Notes under the pieces: generated by a model
The model's database searches: none
What the model saw: the letters and a program-made list of their open reading frames with translations, nothing else
Told to the model about the DNA's origin: nothing
From: Anaerolineales bacterium UBA5195
GTDB lineage: Bacteria > Chloroflexota > Anaerolineae > Anaerolineales > Villigracilaceae
Assembly: GCA_002412925.1 (NCBI GenBank)
Contig: DHVZ01000059.1
Location: 67,623-129,933, forward strand
Length of the DNA: 62,311 nucleotides
Reading direction: 5' to 3'
Position numbers and translations under genes: made by a program
Shown here: positions 34,705 through 42,360 of the stretch, piece after piece
Position numbering within the stretch: the stretch's first letter is position 1
How the letters are laid out: the number at the start of each line of letters is the position of its first letter

Positions 34705-36720
34705 ATGAAAAAACCATTCCAAATCATCAGCTTTGTCGTCGTCCTGGCCCTGGCAAGCCTGTCCTGCCAGTTCTTCCAGCCTTTGAACCCGCCGGTTGCG
34801 AGCCCCACCGCGCCGGTCATCAAGGCTTCGAAAGTGGTCGGGGAACAGCCCTTTGAGATTACCGGTTCGTTTACCCTGACAAATGATTTCGTGATTTCGA
34901 AATACATGTATGAACATGCCGCGGCCCTGGTGGACATGCACGGATTTGTCATCCGCGACCGGAACTGGGTCATCCCAACCCAATCGCAGGTGCTGGGCTT
35001 TATGCAGGTGGACGTCGCCAGCAAGAGCGGCACGTATGTCATCTACCTGCCCGGCGTTCCGCAGGGCGAGTTCAATGATGTCGACAATAACGGCCAGGGT
35101 GATACCGGGGTGCAGGTTTTTGTCACCTGCTACTGGCCGAACCTGGCCGGGGGGCCATTCTCCGAAGGAGATGACCACTCGCGCGGTTGGCCCAGCTACC
35201 TGGCCTCGGTCAAGACCGACAGCGAGAACCAGGATGAGGTCACCGGCGGCAAGCTGGTTATCTGGGCGCCTGACGCAAACCAGAAATTCCCCACCAGCTT
35301 TGGCGCGGACAAATTGCTCTTCACCCCCGATGATCCGGTTGAACCTGTCCCGGCGGGTTACTCGATGGTCGACCTGGATACAACCCCTTTTACGGTCTCC
35401 CAGCCGGCCCAAACAGAGTTCCAGCTTTATGAGCCAACCGATGTGGCTGAAAAAGACTATTCAAACCTTTCCATGACAGAAGCCTTCGACAACCTGGTGA
35501 ACGTTGTTCGCAAGGAATATGCGTTTAACGGCATCCCGGGCAAGGAACCTGATTGGGACAACCTTTACGCTACTATCAAGCCGCGCATTGAGCAGGCAGA
35601 AAAGATCCGGGACGAGAAGGCTTATTACGAGGCCGTGCGTGATTTCATTTTTGGATTCAAGGATGGGCACGTCAGCCTGCAAGGCGATCTGCTGACCAAC
35701 GACTTCCGCGCAAATTACCTGGGAGGCTTCGGCTTCACCATCCGCGAACTGGACGACGGCAAGGTCATTGTCAACAGCCTGGCGCCATCCGGGCAGGCCG
35801 CCCAGGCCGGTATCCAGCTGGGCGCTGAAGTGACCGCTTTCAAGGATAAGCCTATCCGTCAGGCGATTGGCGAAGTCCAGCCCTTCTTCCTGCAATCCTC
35901 CGATTTTGCCATCCGCTATTCGCAGGCGGTCTGGCTGTTGCGCGCCGCCCCGGGGAGGGAAGCCTCGGTCACTTTTACCAACCCTGCCGGGAGTTCCAAA
36001 ACAGTGACGCTGACCGCCCAACCCGAAACGGAGATGCTCTTCCGTGAGCTTGGCTGGGAAGCTAACCAGGCCGTCCTGCCGGTTGAGACCCAGGTGCTGG
36101 TTGAAGGTGAAAAATCGATCGGCTACATCCGCCTGTTGAGCAACAGCGATGATTTGAACCTGATCATCCGCATGTTCGAATTTGCCTTGAAAAAATTCAC
36201 CGAGCAGGAGGTGGCGGGCATCATCATCGACTTGCGCAGCAATAGCGGCGGCGCCCCGCTGGGGCTGGCCGGTTACCTGACCGATCAGGAAATCATCCAG
36301 AGTCAACTGGAATATTACAGCGAAAAAACCGGGAAATTCGAACCGGAAGGCGAGCCGGACAAAGTCTACCCAAACCAGACCCAATATCGGTTTGACAGGC
36401 TGGTTCTGTTGGTAGGGATGAACTGCTATAGCGCCTGCGAGATTGAAGCGCAAGGCTTCAGCCAGGTGCCGGGTATGCTTGTCGTTGGCCAGACCCCGAC
36501 TGCCGGTGTGGAAGCGGAGACCGCCCGCGGCCAGTTCAAACTGCCGGCCGGGCTTGAAATCGTCATTCCCACCGGGCGTTTTCTCAATCCCGATGGCTCG
36601 GTTTTCCTGGAAGGCGCGGGTGTCCAGCCAACCATCAAGGTGCCGATCAACGCGGCCAACGTGCTATCCAATGAAGATGTCGTCTTGCAGGCGGGTAAAA
36701 ACGCCATTCTCGGCAAATAA
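34705..36720 (+). CDS. S41-family serine peptidase lipoprotein with PDZ domain
   Basis: 671 aa. Lipoprotein signal with lipobox LASLSC (Cys about 24). Residues 45-250 form an unassigned beta-rich module. A helical tail-specific-protease N-terminal segment (about 258-335) precedes a PDZ domain (about 340-415, GFGFTIRELDDGKVIVNSL) and the S41 catalytic core with IIIDLRSNSGGAPLGLAGYL near 510 and the nucleophile Ser576 in NCYSACEIEAQGF. S41 (CtpA/tricorn-type) enzymes trim or degrade proteins at the cell surface. The domain order and motifs are complete; a Lys general base could not be assigned by eye. Probably monocistronic, 53 bp before the next lipoprotein. Confidence 0.87.
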   Translation: MKKPFQIISFVVVLALASLSCQFFQPLNPPVASPTAPVIKASKVVGEQPFEITGSFTLTNDFVISKYMYEHAAALVDMHGFVIRDRNWVIPTQSQVLGFMQVDVASKSGTYVIYLPGVPQGEFNDVDNNGQGDTGVQVFVTCYWPNLAGGPFSEGDDHSRGWPSYLASVKTDSENQDEVTGGKLVIWAPDANQKFPTSFGADKLLFTPDDPVEPVPAGYSMVDLDTTPFTVSQPAQTEFQLYEPTDVAEKDYSNLSMTEAFDNLVNVVRKEYAFNGIPGKEPDWDNLYATIKPRIEQAEKIRDEKAYYEAVRDFIFGFKDGHVSLQGDLLTNDFRANYLGGFGFTIRELDDGKVIVNSLAPSGQAAQAGIQLGAEVTAFKDKPIRQAIGEVQPFFLQSSDFAIRYSQAVWLLRAAPGREASVTFTNPAGSSKTVTLTAQPETEMLFRELGWEANQAVLPVETQVLVEGEKSIGYIRLLSNSDDLNLIIRMFEFALKKFTEQEVAGIIIDLRSNSGGAPLGLAGYLTDQEIIQSQLEYYSEKTGKFEPEGEPDKVYPNQTQYRFDRLVLLVGMNCYSACEIEAQGFSQVPGMLVVGQTPTAGVEAETARGQFKLPAGLEIVIPTGRFLNPDGSVFLEGAGVQPTIKVPINAANVLSNEDVVLQAGKNAILGK

Positions 36721-36773
36721 GTCTCACTTGAATGTAAAATAGAGACAGGATCAATTTTCAGAAAGAGGTACCC

Positions 36774-38858
36774 ATGAAAATCGGCCATGTCCTTTTTGCG
36801 CTTATTTTTATCATCCTGCTCACCGCCTGCAGCGGGCCAATTGTCATCCCGGCCAATGTGCAGGTGACCTTGCCGCCCAATCAAAACTTCATCATCAGCG
36901 CCACGGTGCCAGCCACGGCTGGCCCCAGCGAAACGCCTGGTCCGACTGCCACCACCGAGCCGACCGCCACCTTTACCCTCGCGCCCACCCTGACATTTAC
37001 GCCCACCCCAACTTCCACCTGGACGCCTGTCCCAACGCGAAAATCACCCTACCCTGTCTCACAGGCCACCCCGATTATCGATTTGGGGTTCCAGGCCATC
37101 CATCCGGATAACCTTCCGCAGTTGAAACTGGTGTACTCGGCTCTCGAGCCAACCCGTCGTCACGCCGCCGTCAGCGCAGACGGGACAAAATTGTTCCTGG
37201 CCACCTCCACCGGCCTTTTCCTTTTTGACCGCGCGGGAGAAATGCTGGCGCATTGGAGCCATATTTTTACAGCCGATATCCCTTGCGAATCCTGTATCTC
37301 CGTTAATCGCGATGGCAGCCGCGTCGCCGTCATGACCCGCAACGCTGGTAAATGGGAAGCGCAAGTTTACGATGTAAATGGCAATCTCGCTACCCTGATA
37401 CTGGCCCTGCCGGTGGATTACGCTTTCCAGCGCGCTCGCAACGAAGCCAGTATCGCCATCTCGCCCGATGACGCCTACCTGGCCTTCAGCGCCGGGGCAG
37501 TCGGCCTGCGCGTGCTGGATCTGGAAACCAAGCTCCCAGCGCTCACCTACACCCGCCCCGTGGACGGAATTTCCTTTACCCCTGACGGCGCTTACTTCGT
37601 CATCCACGGCGGCAGGGAAATACTGTTCTATGACACCCAAACCTGGAAGCGCCCGACCAACAACCTGCTTTTGCCTCGCGAAGATACTCCGTACGTCATT
37701 TCGCCCAACGGGAAACTGCTGGCGATTGCTCTGCCCACCAAAATGCGCGTCTACGAGATTGAAACGCTCCGACCCACGCGCGAAATCAACGTCCCCCCGA
37801 GCAATGCCGACACTCGCCAATGGCAGATTGTATTCGAGGATGATAAAACCCTCGGTGGATATGCCATCCGCTGGCAAGATTCCTTCCAGACTCGGGCAAC
37901 GGTGGACAGCGGTCAATGGGACCTCGAGACCGGGAAAACGCTGCGCTTGGAAACCGTGACCAGCTCCTCACCCGATGCCCTGGCCTCGTTATGGGGGGCG
38001 GACCTGCCCCTGGCCTCAAACAAAGGCGACCTGGAACTCGGCATCCAGGCCTATAATACCTTCCGCTTCGTCAGTGATTGGATGCTGCTGGTCAATACGC
38101 CGCATTCGGCCTGCTGGTCCAAACTGGATACCGGCGAAATCACCTGCTTCAAAGACCCGGAGCATATCCTGTTTGCCACCGATGGTAATGTCTTGAAAGA
38201 AGTTGTCGGGCAATATGAGACCAGCTTGCAAGACCGCAGCGGGGCAGTCGTTATTCAGGTTGGCACCTATCGTTTCGAAACCATCAATCGGACGGGTGAG
38301 TGGGCCTTGATCAATTCTGGGAAGGGCACCAATCTGTATACGAAGGGCAAAAAACTGCCGCAAGAATCGGTCAAAGGTCTGTTGCAGGGATTTTCTGAAA
38401 ATGCTGGGCTGATCGTGATTTCCACGCTTGAGAAAGAAAACACCTTCTATCTGACCATTATTGATAAGGCCTCCGGGAACACCATCTTCCAGAAGAAAAC
38501 CAATTTCCTGTATAAACCCATCCTGATGACCGCAGATGGGACAGTCTATTATTTGCAGCGCGACCTGGATAAAAACCTGACCATCATCAACGTGATCGAC
38601 CCGAAAACGTACAAAGTCCGCGAATTGACCCGGCTCTCCCTGCCGGCCGAACCCAAGGTTTTGACGCTTTCAGCCGCCGGGCTGTTCGCCATCGGCCAAA
38701 AAGACGGTTCCGTGCTGGTCATGACACAGGATACTTCCCTGACCAGTTCCTTCCAGGCTGCGACAAGCGCCATCGGCGGACTTTCTTTTAATCCCAGTGG
38801 CAAATTCCTGGCCGTTGCCAGTGAAGAAGGTGTCCGCGTGTTTGCGGTCTTGCCATAA
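36774..38858 (+). CDS. Beta-propeller-like (WD40/TolB-type) surface lipoprotein
   Basis: 694 aa. Lipobox LTAC (Cys19), then a Thr/Pro-rich low-complexity linker (about residues 45-90), then repeated blade-like segments such as HAAVSADGTKLFLATSTGLFLFD, ISPDDAYLAFSAGAVGLRVLD, FTPDGAYFVIHGGREILFYD and LSFNPSGKFLAVASEEGVRVF. This gives a propeller of about seven or eight blades typical of binding or scaffold proteins. No catalytic motif. Lipid-anchored, exposed on the outer membrane face. RBS GAAAGAGG. Its partner is unknown. Confidence 0.82.
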   Translation: MKIGHVLFALIFIILLTACSGPIVIPANVQVTLPPNQNFIISATVPATAGPSETPGPTATTEPTATFTLAPTLTFTPTPTSTWTPVPTRKSPYPVSQATPIIDLGFQAIHPDNLPQLKLVYSALEPTRRHAAVSADGTKLFLATSTGLFLFDRAGEMLAHWSHIFTADIPCESCISVNRDGSRVAVMTRNAGKWEAQVYDVNGNLATLILALPVDYAFQRARNEASIAISPDDAYLAFSAGAVGLRVLDLETKLPALTYTRPVDGISFTPDGAYFVIHGGREILFYDTQTWKRPTNNLLLPREDTPYVISPNGKLLAIALPTKMRVYEIETLRPTREINVPPSNADTRQWQIVFEDDKTLGGYAIRWQDSFQTRATVDSGQWDLETGKTLRLETVTSSSPDALASLWGADLPLASNKGDLELGIQAYNTFRFVSDWMLLVNTPHSACWSKLDTGEITCFKDPEHILFATDGNVLKEVVGQYETSLQDRSGAVVIQVGTYRFETINRTGEWALINSGKGTNLYTKGKKLPQESVKGLLQGFSENAGLIVISTLEKENTFYLTIIDKASGNTIFQKKTNFLYKPILMTADGTVYYLQRDLDKNLTIINVIDPKTYKVRELTRLSLPAEPKVLTLSAAGLFAIGQKDGSVLVMTQDTSLTSSFQAATSAIGGLSFNPSGKFLAVASEEGVRVFAVLP

Positions 38859-38966
38859 CAGGCGGTAAAAGGGTTTTGTCCTGCAAACTGCAGATCTTGA
38901 ATTTTGAGTGTCCGTTCAACTGCTTGGGCGGACGGCAGTAAAAAACAATTTATAACAGGAGCCTGA

Positions 38967-39851
38967 ATGAATAAATTTCTGGAACGTTTGGAGGCTGGTG
39001 ATGTGCTGGTCGCAGATGGCGCAACCGGGACAAACCTGCAAGAAATGGGGCTCAAGGCAGGTATCGCCCCCGAAGACCTGGTCATCGACAACCCCGACCT
39101 GCTTCTGCAACTTGCCAAAAGCTTTGTGACCGCCGGTTCCGATATTATCCTGACCTGTACCTTTGGCGGCACGCAGCTGCGTATGAAGGAATCAAAGTAT
39201 GTGGCGCGCGTGGCAGAAGTCAACCTGCGCGCCGCGGAACTGGCGCGAAAGGCCGCCTCCGCGCGGGAGGGTGTGCTTGTGGCCGGGTCAATTGGCCCAA
39301 CCGGCCAACTGATGAAGCCGATGGGCCCGCTCACTCCCGAGGAGGCTCTCCGCGTTTTTACGGAGCAGGCCAAAGCCCTGGTGGAGGGCGGTGTGGATTT
39401 GCTGGTCATCGAAACCATGTTTGCGCTTGAAGAAGCCAGCGCCGCTTATGAAGCTGCCCGCTCTGTGACGGATTTGCCCATCGTGGTCTCCTTCAGCTAT
39501 GACCGCGGTGTCCGCACCATGATGGGCGTCAAGCCAGCCCAGGTTATGAATATGTTTAAGGCAAAAGGCGCGGCGGCAGTTGGCGCAAACTGCGGCACCA
39601 CGCTTGAAAATATGGAAAAAATTGTGCAGGAATACACGGCTGCGGCTCCCGGTTTCCCGATCTGGGCCAAACCGAATGCCGGATTACCGCGCATGGATGC
39701 TGATAATAAGGCCGTCTACGATCTGACCCCCATACAAATGGGCGAGGCCGCCCTGCGCAATGTCGCTGCCGGAGCGCGGATTGTGGGCGGATGCTGTGGT
39801 TCCTCCCCCGAACACGTAGCCGGGATTGCCCGCGCGGTCAAATCGCGCTGA
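38967..39851 (+). CDS. Homocysteine S-methyltransferase family protein
   Basis: 294 aa, one Hcy-binding TIM-barrel domain. Zn ligands of the family are present: a Cys in VGANCGTTL near residue 210 and the GGCCG pair near 275. The N-terminal DGATGTNLQEMGL and ITCTFGG-like block (ILTCTFGG) are characteristic. It resembles the first module of cobalamin-dependent MetH or stand-alone Hcy methyltransferases (MmuM, betaine- or corrinoid-linked). No cobalamin or pterin domain is attached, so the methyl donor cannot be read from the sequence. RBS CAGGAG. A strong terminator follows. Confidence 0.87.
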   Translation: MNKFLERLEAGDVLVADGATGTNLQEMGLKAGIAPEDLVIDNPDLLLQLAKSFVTAGSDIILTCTFGGTQLRMKESKYVARVAEVNLRAAELARKAASAREGVLVAGSIGPTGQLMKPMGPLTPEEALRVFTEQAKALVEGGVDLLVIETMFALEEASAAYEAARSVTDLPIVVSFSYDRGVRTMMGVKPAQVMNMFKAKGAAAVGANCGTTLENMEKIVQEYTAAAPGFPIWAKPNAGLPRMDADNKAVYDLTPIQMGEAALRNVAAGARIVGGCCGSSPEHVAGIARAVKSR

Positions 39852-39874
39852 CCGGCATTAATCCGACCTTTTAA

Positions 39875-39918
39875 AAATAGGTGAAGCCTCCCGAATTACA
39901 GAGAGGCTTCACCTATTT
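39875..39918. terminator. Bidirectional terminator between convergent genes
   Basis: Perfect 16-bp arms (39875-39890 and 39903-39918) with a 12-nt loop and T-rich flanks on both strands. It lies between the homocysteine methyltransferase (+) and M23 peptidase (-) genes. Confidence 0.9.
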
Positions 39919-39975
39919 GGTTTTCAATGCTTCTCCAAGATGTTTCATGAAGCACCGATTTTCGGTCATGCCAGA

Positions 39976-40692
39976 TCATGGAAGTTGAGGCGTCCAGTTG
40001 AGGCCTTTTTTCCAGGCGTTCAGGTAGGGGAACGGGTCAATTTCGCCGCGCCGGGTCTTCCAGTCGTGTGGATCTGTTGGGCGCGAGATGCCGAAATGCA
40101 AGTGCGGGGTCTTTCCGCGCGCGTCGCCGCTATTGCCCACATACCCCAGCAACTGCCCGGCCTTGACCCGCACACTGGTATAGATGCCAGGGGCAATCCC
40201 CGAAAGGTGCGAGCCATAATAGCGCAGGCCGTCATCACCGAGGATGGCTATTGCCAGCCCGCCGCGCCTGGCCGGATCAGGCTGATTCGGTTTCCAGCTA
40301 TCCACGCCGCTGACGAACTCAACTACGCCATCGGTCACGGCGACGAACTTCGTTCCAATTTCCGCAAACAGGTCTGTAGCCGGGTAGCCATGCGCCCGAA
40401 CACCCTCCCCGTAGGTAGCCGCGCCGGGTGGTTGGATCGGGAATACATAGTTGTATAACGGGGGCAGCGGGGTCAGCGATGAGATTGGCATAGTCGCGGG
40501 AAGCTTGGTCGGGGTGACGGGCCTGCGGGTTGGCGGAGGCACGGGGGTCAGGCTGGGAGCGGGAGAATGTCTGGCGACAGGCAGTCTTGCGGTTGGGGAG
40601 GGAGAATTGGTTGAATGGTCAGTTGGAACAGGACCAGCGCAAGCGGTCAAAAGACAGGCCAGAGTGAGAATTAGCGTATCAAAACGCATCAT
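39976..40692 (-). CDS. M23-family metallopeptidase lipoprotein
   Basis: About 239 aa from ATG 40692, or 238 aa from ATG 40689, which has a better spacing to GGAG. Lipobox LTAC (Cys about 17), a Ser/Pro/Thr-rich spacer to about residue 75, then the LytM fold with HGYPATD (first Zn ligands, His and Asp), HLSGIAPGIYTSVRVKAG and the final HLHFG. All four metal and catalytic positions of M23 appear present, so it is probably an active peptidoglycan endopeptidase acting on the cell wall. Confidence 0.88.
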   Translation of the reverse strand: MMRFDTLILTLACLLTACAGPVPTDHSTNSPSPTARLPVARHSPAPSLTPVPPPTRRPVTPTKLPATMPISSLTPLPPLYNYVFPIQPPGAATYGEGVRAHGYPATDLFAEIGTKFVAVTDGVVEFVSGVDSWKPNQPDPARRGGLAIAILGDDGLRYYGSHLSGIAPGIYTSVRVKAGQLLGYVGNSGDARGKTPHLHFGISRPTDPHDWKTRRGEIDPFPYLNAWKKGLNWTPQLP

Positions 40693-40839
40693 AAACTCCA
40701 AAAGTTTGACTCAGACAGACCAAGCGAGGATATACTTGGCACTTCAAGAAAGTTGAAAGAATCCCCGATTTTGGGCTTTTCCGAGATAACTCGTGAACTG
40801 CTGATACTAACAGAAAATTGAAAACCCAAGGAGTAAATC

Positions 40840-41022
40840 ATGCTAAGCGTTGAAATCAAGGATGGCGAAAAACAGGTCGGCCTGCTGATGGCCGCCGAAA
40901 AGGTCTTCAAGACCGGTTCAAAGGGCTTTTTCGGGATGGGGAAAATCCAGATTGGGGAAAAACGCTACCAGGTGCAGGTCCAGTTGGTAGAGATAGGCTC
41001 CAAGCCAAAAACAGAAGAATAA
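40840..41022 (+). CDS. Small hypothetical protein (60 aa)
   Basis: 60 aa with an excellent Shine-Dalgarno (AAGGAG, 7 nt before the ATG). It is basic and beta-rich, with alternating hydrophobic residues (KIQIGEKRYQVQVQLVEIG) that suggest a small barrel or sheet. No family recognised. It is convergent with the SET gene and ends before the hairpin at 41028-41057. Confidence 0.7.
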   Translation: MLSVEIKDGEKQVGLLMAAEKVFKTGSKGFFGMGKIQIGEKRYQVQVQLVEIGSKPKTEE

Positions 41023-41057
41023 AAAATACCCCCGCCTTCTTTACAAAAAGCGGGGGT
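41021..41057 (-). terminator. Terminator of the SET-domain gene
   Basis: Eight-base arms ACCCCCGC and GCGGGGGT with a 14-nt loop. On the minus strand the stem is followed by a run of six T. It starts 5 bp after the SET stop codon and also closes the small plus-strand gene. Confidence 0.85.
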
Positions 41058-41062
41058 GTGTC

Positions 41063-41644
41063 TTACTCGTACAACGGTTTTGGGGAGGGTACCCCGGAGT
41101 ACCGATATTTATCGGTGTGTCGGGCAGCGCGCTCGGCGGCGTGCTGGGCCTCGATGCGGCGTTGGACGTGTGGGGCGAAGTACCCGGCATAGCGCTTCTG
41201 GAGTTCAGGTAACTGCCAGTCGCTGCCAGTGACACTGCGGCGACAGTTCGGCGCGCCGCAGTCGCAAGGAAACTCATCATAAGCGGCGGTATCACTCATG
41301 GCGTAGTCAAAACAGACTTCTTCGCCGGGTTGAATGTCTCGCATGGCTACGAGCGCAATCTGCCCCGAAAGGCCAGCATTGGGATTACAACAGTGGTTGA
41401 CGTAATCCCCATCTCCAATTGGACGCGGCACCAGGAAGAGATTATCTTCGACCTGGATGCACAGGCTGCGTTCACGTTCAGGGAGGTGAATGAAGGTGTC
41501 CCATTCATAGACGACACCCCCGAAAACGGCTAGGAGTTCACCCTTTTTGAGAACCTGCTGGGCAAAAATACCGTTTCCATTGCCATTGGCTTTCGGGCAG
41601 GACTGGATCTTAGGCGACAGATGCGAGCTCGGCTGTTCGTACAT
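41063..41644 (-). CDS. SET-domain protein (lysine methyltransferase-like) with post-SET cysteines
   Basis: 193 aa. NGNGIFAQQVLKKGELLAVFGG opens the SET domain. NHCCNPN (residues 83-89) and FDYAM (112-116) are the AdoMet-binding and catalytic motifs (NHxxxPN and the YDY-like element, Tyr to Phe at the first position). CDCGAPNC (127-134) matches the post-SET Zn-binding cysteines. SET enzymes transfer methyl groups from AdoMet to protein lysines. Bacterial homologues modify ribosomal, chromosomal or host proteins, and most have no known target. The ATG at 41644 has AAGGAAG upstream; an overlapping ATG three bases earlier is out of frame. The structured-RNA unit lies about 370 bp upstream on the same strand. 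Confidence 0.87.
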   Translation of the reverse strand: MYEQPSSHLSPKIQSCPKANGNGNGIFAQQVLKKGELLAVFGGVVYEWDTFIHLPERERSLCIQVEDNLFLVPRPIGDGDYVNHCCNPNAGLSGQIALVAMRDIQPGEEVCFDYAMSDTAAYDEFPCDCGAPNCRRSVTGSDWQLPELQKRYAGYFAPHVQRRIEAQHAAERAARHTDKYRYSGVPSPKPLYE

Positions 41645-42010
41645 TCATATAACTTCCTTTCTTTTCTTTAAGTTAAATATTATCAGCGTCCCCCCCGATT
41701 TCGAAAAAACCGGAGAAAACGCCAACGCTCCAATCATACATTAATCCCCCCACCTGTAAAGGGTAGGGAGGCCTGATGTTTTTATCAGAATCCGTGCTTT
41801 AACTTGCCCTGTGTATTTTGGGGGCGTCATTAAAATTAAAAAAACCCCCTGTTTTTTAACGAATCGTCTGTTATTGACAGGGCTTTATACGGTAATGTCA
41901 GCAGATACAGATTGCATACGGATCTTCTCAATCATCGGTGGTTGCTTAGGCGGCGCTTTCCCGCTGCTGCTCAAAAAAAAGCGCATTTTGTGCCTGTGAG
42001 TTGTATCAAT
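41645..42010. other. AT-rich intergenic region without a confident gene
   Basis: The stretch holds the probable SET promoter (GATAATATT on the minus strand near 41680), a short dyad at 41773-41789, and a G5/C5 dyad near 41820-41850 followed by T6 on the plus strand. Short frames such as 41811-41999 have no ribosome-binding site and no recognisable family. I see no gene. Confidence 0.6.
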
Positions 42011-42048
42011 AAAAAAACAAGCGTGCCGTCCTTGCGGGCGGCACGCTT
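42011..42048 (-). terminator. Intrinsic terminator of the small-RNA/mini-ORF unit
   Basis: Perfect 10-bp arms AAGCGTGCCG and CGGCACGCTT with a 10-nt loop, followed on the minus strand by G and seven T. It ends a transcript that would start near 42188, giving an RNA of about 180 nt. Confidence 0.9.
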
Positions 42049-42065
42049 TGGGCGCAGTGGCTTCC

Positions 42066-42134
42066 TTATCGGAGACCGAGGAGGGATGCCACTGCGCCAC
42101 GTTGGTTACTACTGTAACTGTCCATGCTAGACAT
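42066..42134 (-). CDS. Possible 22-aa peptide within a structured RNA
   Basis: ATG at 42134 to TAA at 42068-42066, encoding 22 residues from MSSMDSYSSN to SLLGLR. It is preceded by an exceptionally strong Shine-Dalgarno region (AAGGAGGAGGTG). The 3' half lies inside a perfect 11-bp inverted repeat (42051-42061 with 42088-42098) that contains a smaller TCGG/CCGA dyad. Promoter, ribosome-binding site, short frame, stem-loop and terminator follow each other in about 200 bp. It could be a secreted or signalling peptide, a leader peptide controlling the distant SET gene, or an RNA regulator in which the frame is incidental. No known family recognised. Confidence 0.5.
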   Translation of the reverse strand: MSSMDSYSSNQRGAVASLLGLR

Positions 42135-42194
42135 CACCTCCTCCTTTCTAAAGGATAGCGGTGAATAGATTGTTTTCCCCTGAATGATGTTGGT

Positions 42195-42223
42195 AGTATG
42201 ACATACTCTTAATCGGATGTCAA
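42195..42223 (-). promoter_or_regulatory. Promoter with palindromic operator for the small-RNA/mini-ORF unit
   Basis: On the minus strand TTGACA (42223-42218) and CATACT (42200-42195) are separated by 17 bp. The -10 region forms the dyad AGTATG-A-CATACT (42195-42207 on the plus strand), which could bind a regulator. Confidence 0.6.
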
Positions 42224-42360
42224 TAGGCCGAATTGAGTTCTAACAATTTTCTAAAGTGGGATGATTGTATAATCAGCAAAATTGACACTATCTGGAACTA
42301 TCAGAGAGACTCTGCCAGCCCGGAGTGACTATCCTATAGCGAAATTCTCAGGAGGCTCTT

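Noticed and set aside
34381..35412. A 343-codon minus-strand frame overlapping the S41 gene start
   Set aside because: It runs antisense through the lipoprotein signal and promoter of the S41 gene and shows no family pattern.
35461..36453. A 330-codon minus-strand frame within the S41 gene
   Set aside because: Fully antisense to the catalytic domain of a well-supported gene; no motif.
41811..41999. A 62-codon plus-strand frame with a Gly/Cys hydrophobic end
   Set aside because: No ribosome-binding site, no family and AT-rich surroundings; probably chance, though a shorter version from 41898 has a hydrophobic tail.
42131..42154. Resemblance of the plus strand to the 3' end of 16S rRNA
   Set aside because: The match is only to the anti-Shine-Dalgarno region and is explained by the strong Shine-Dalgarno sequence of the minus-strand mini-ORF; no rRNA sequence is nearby.
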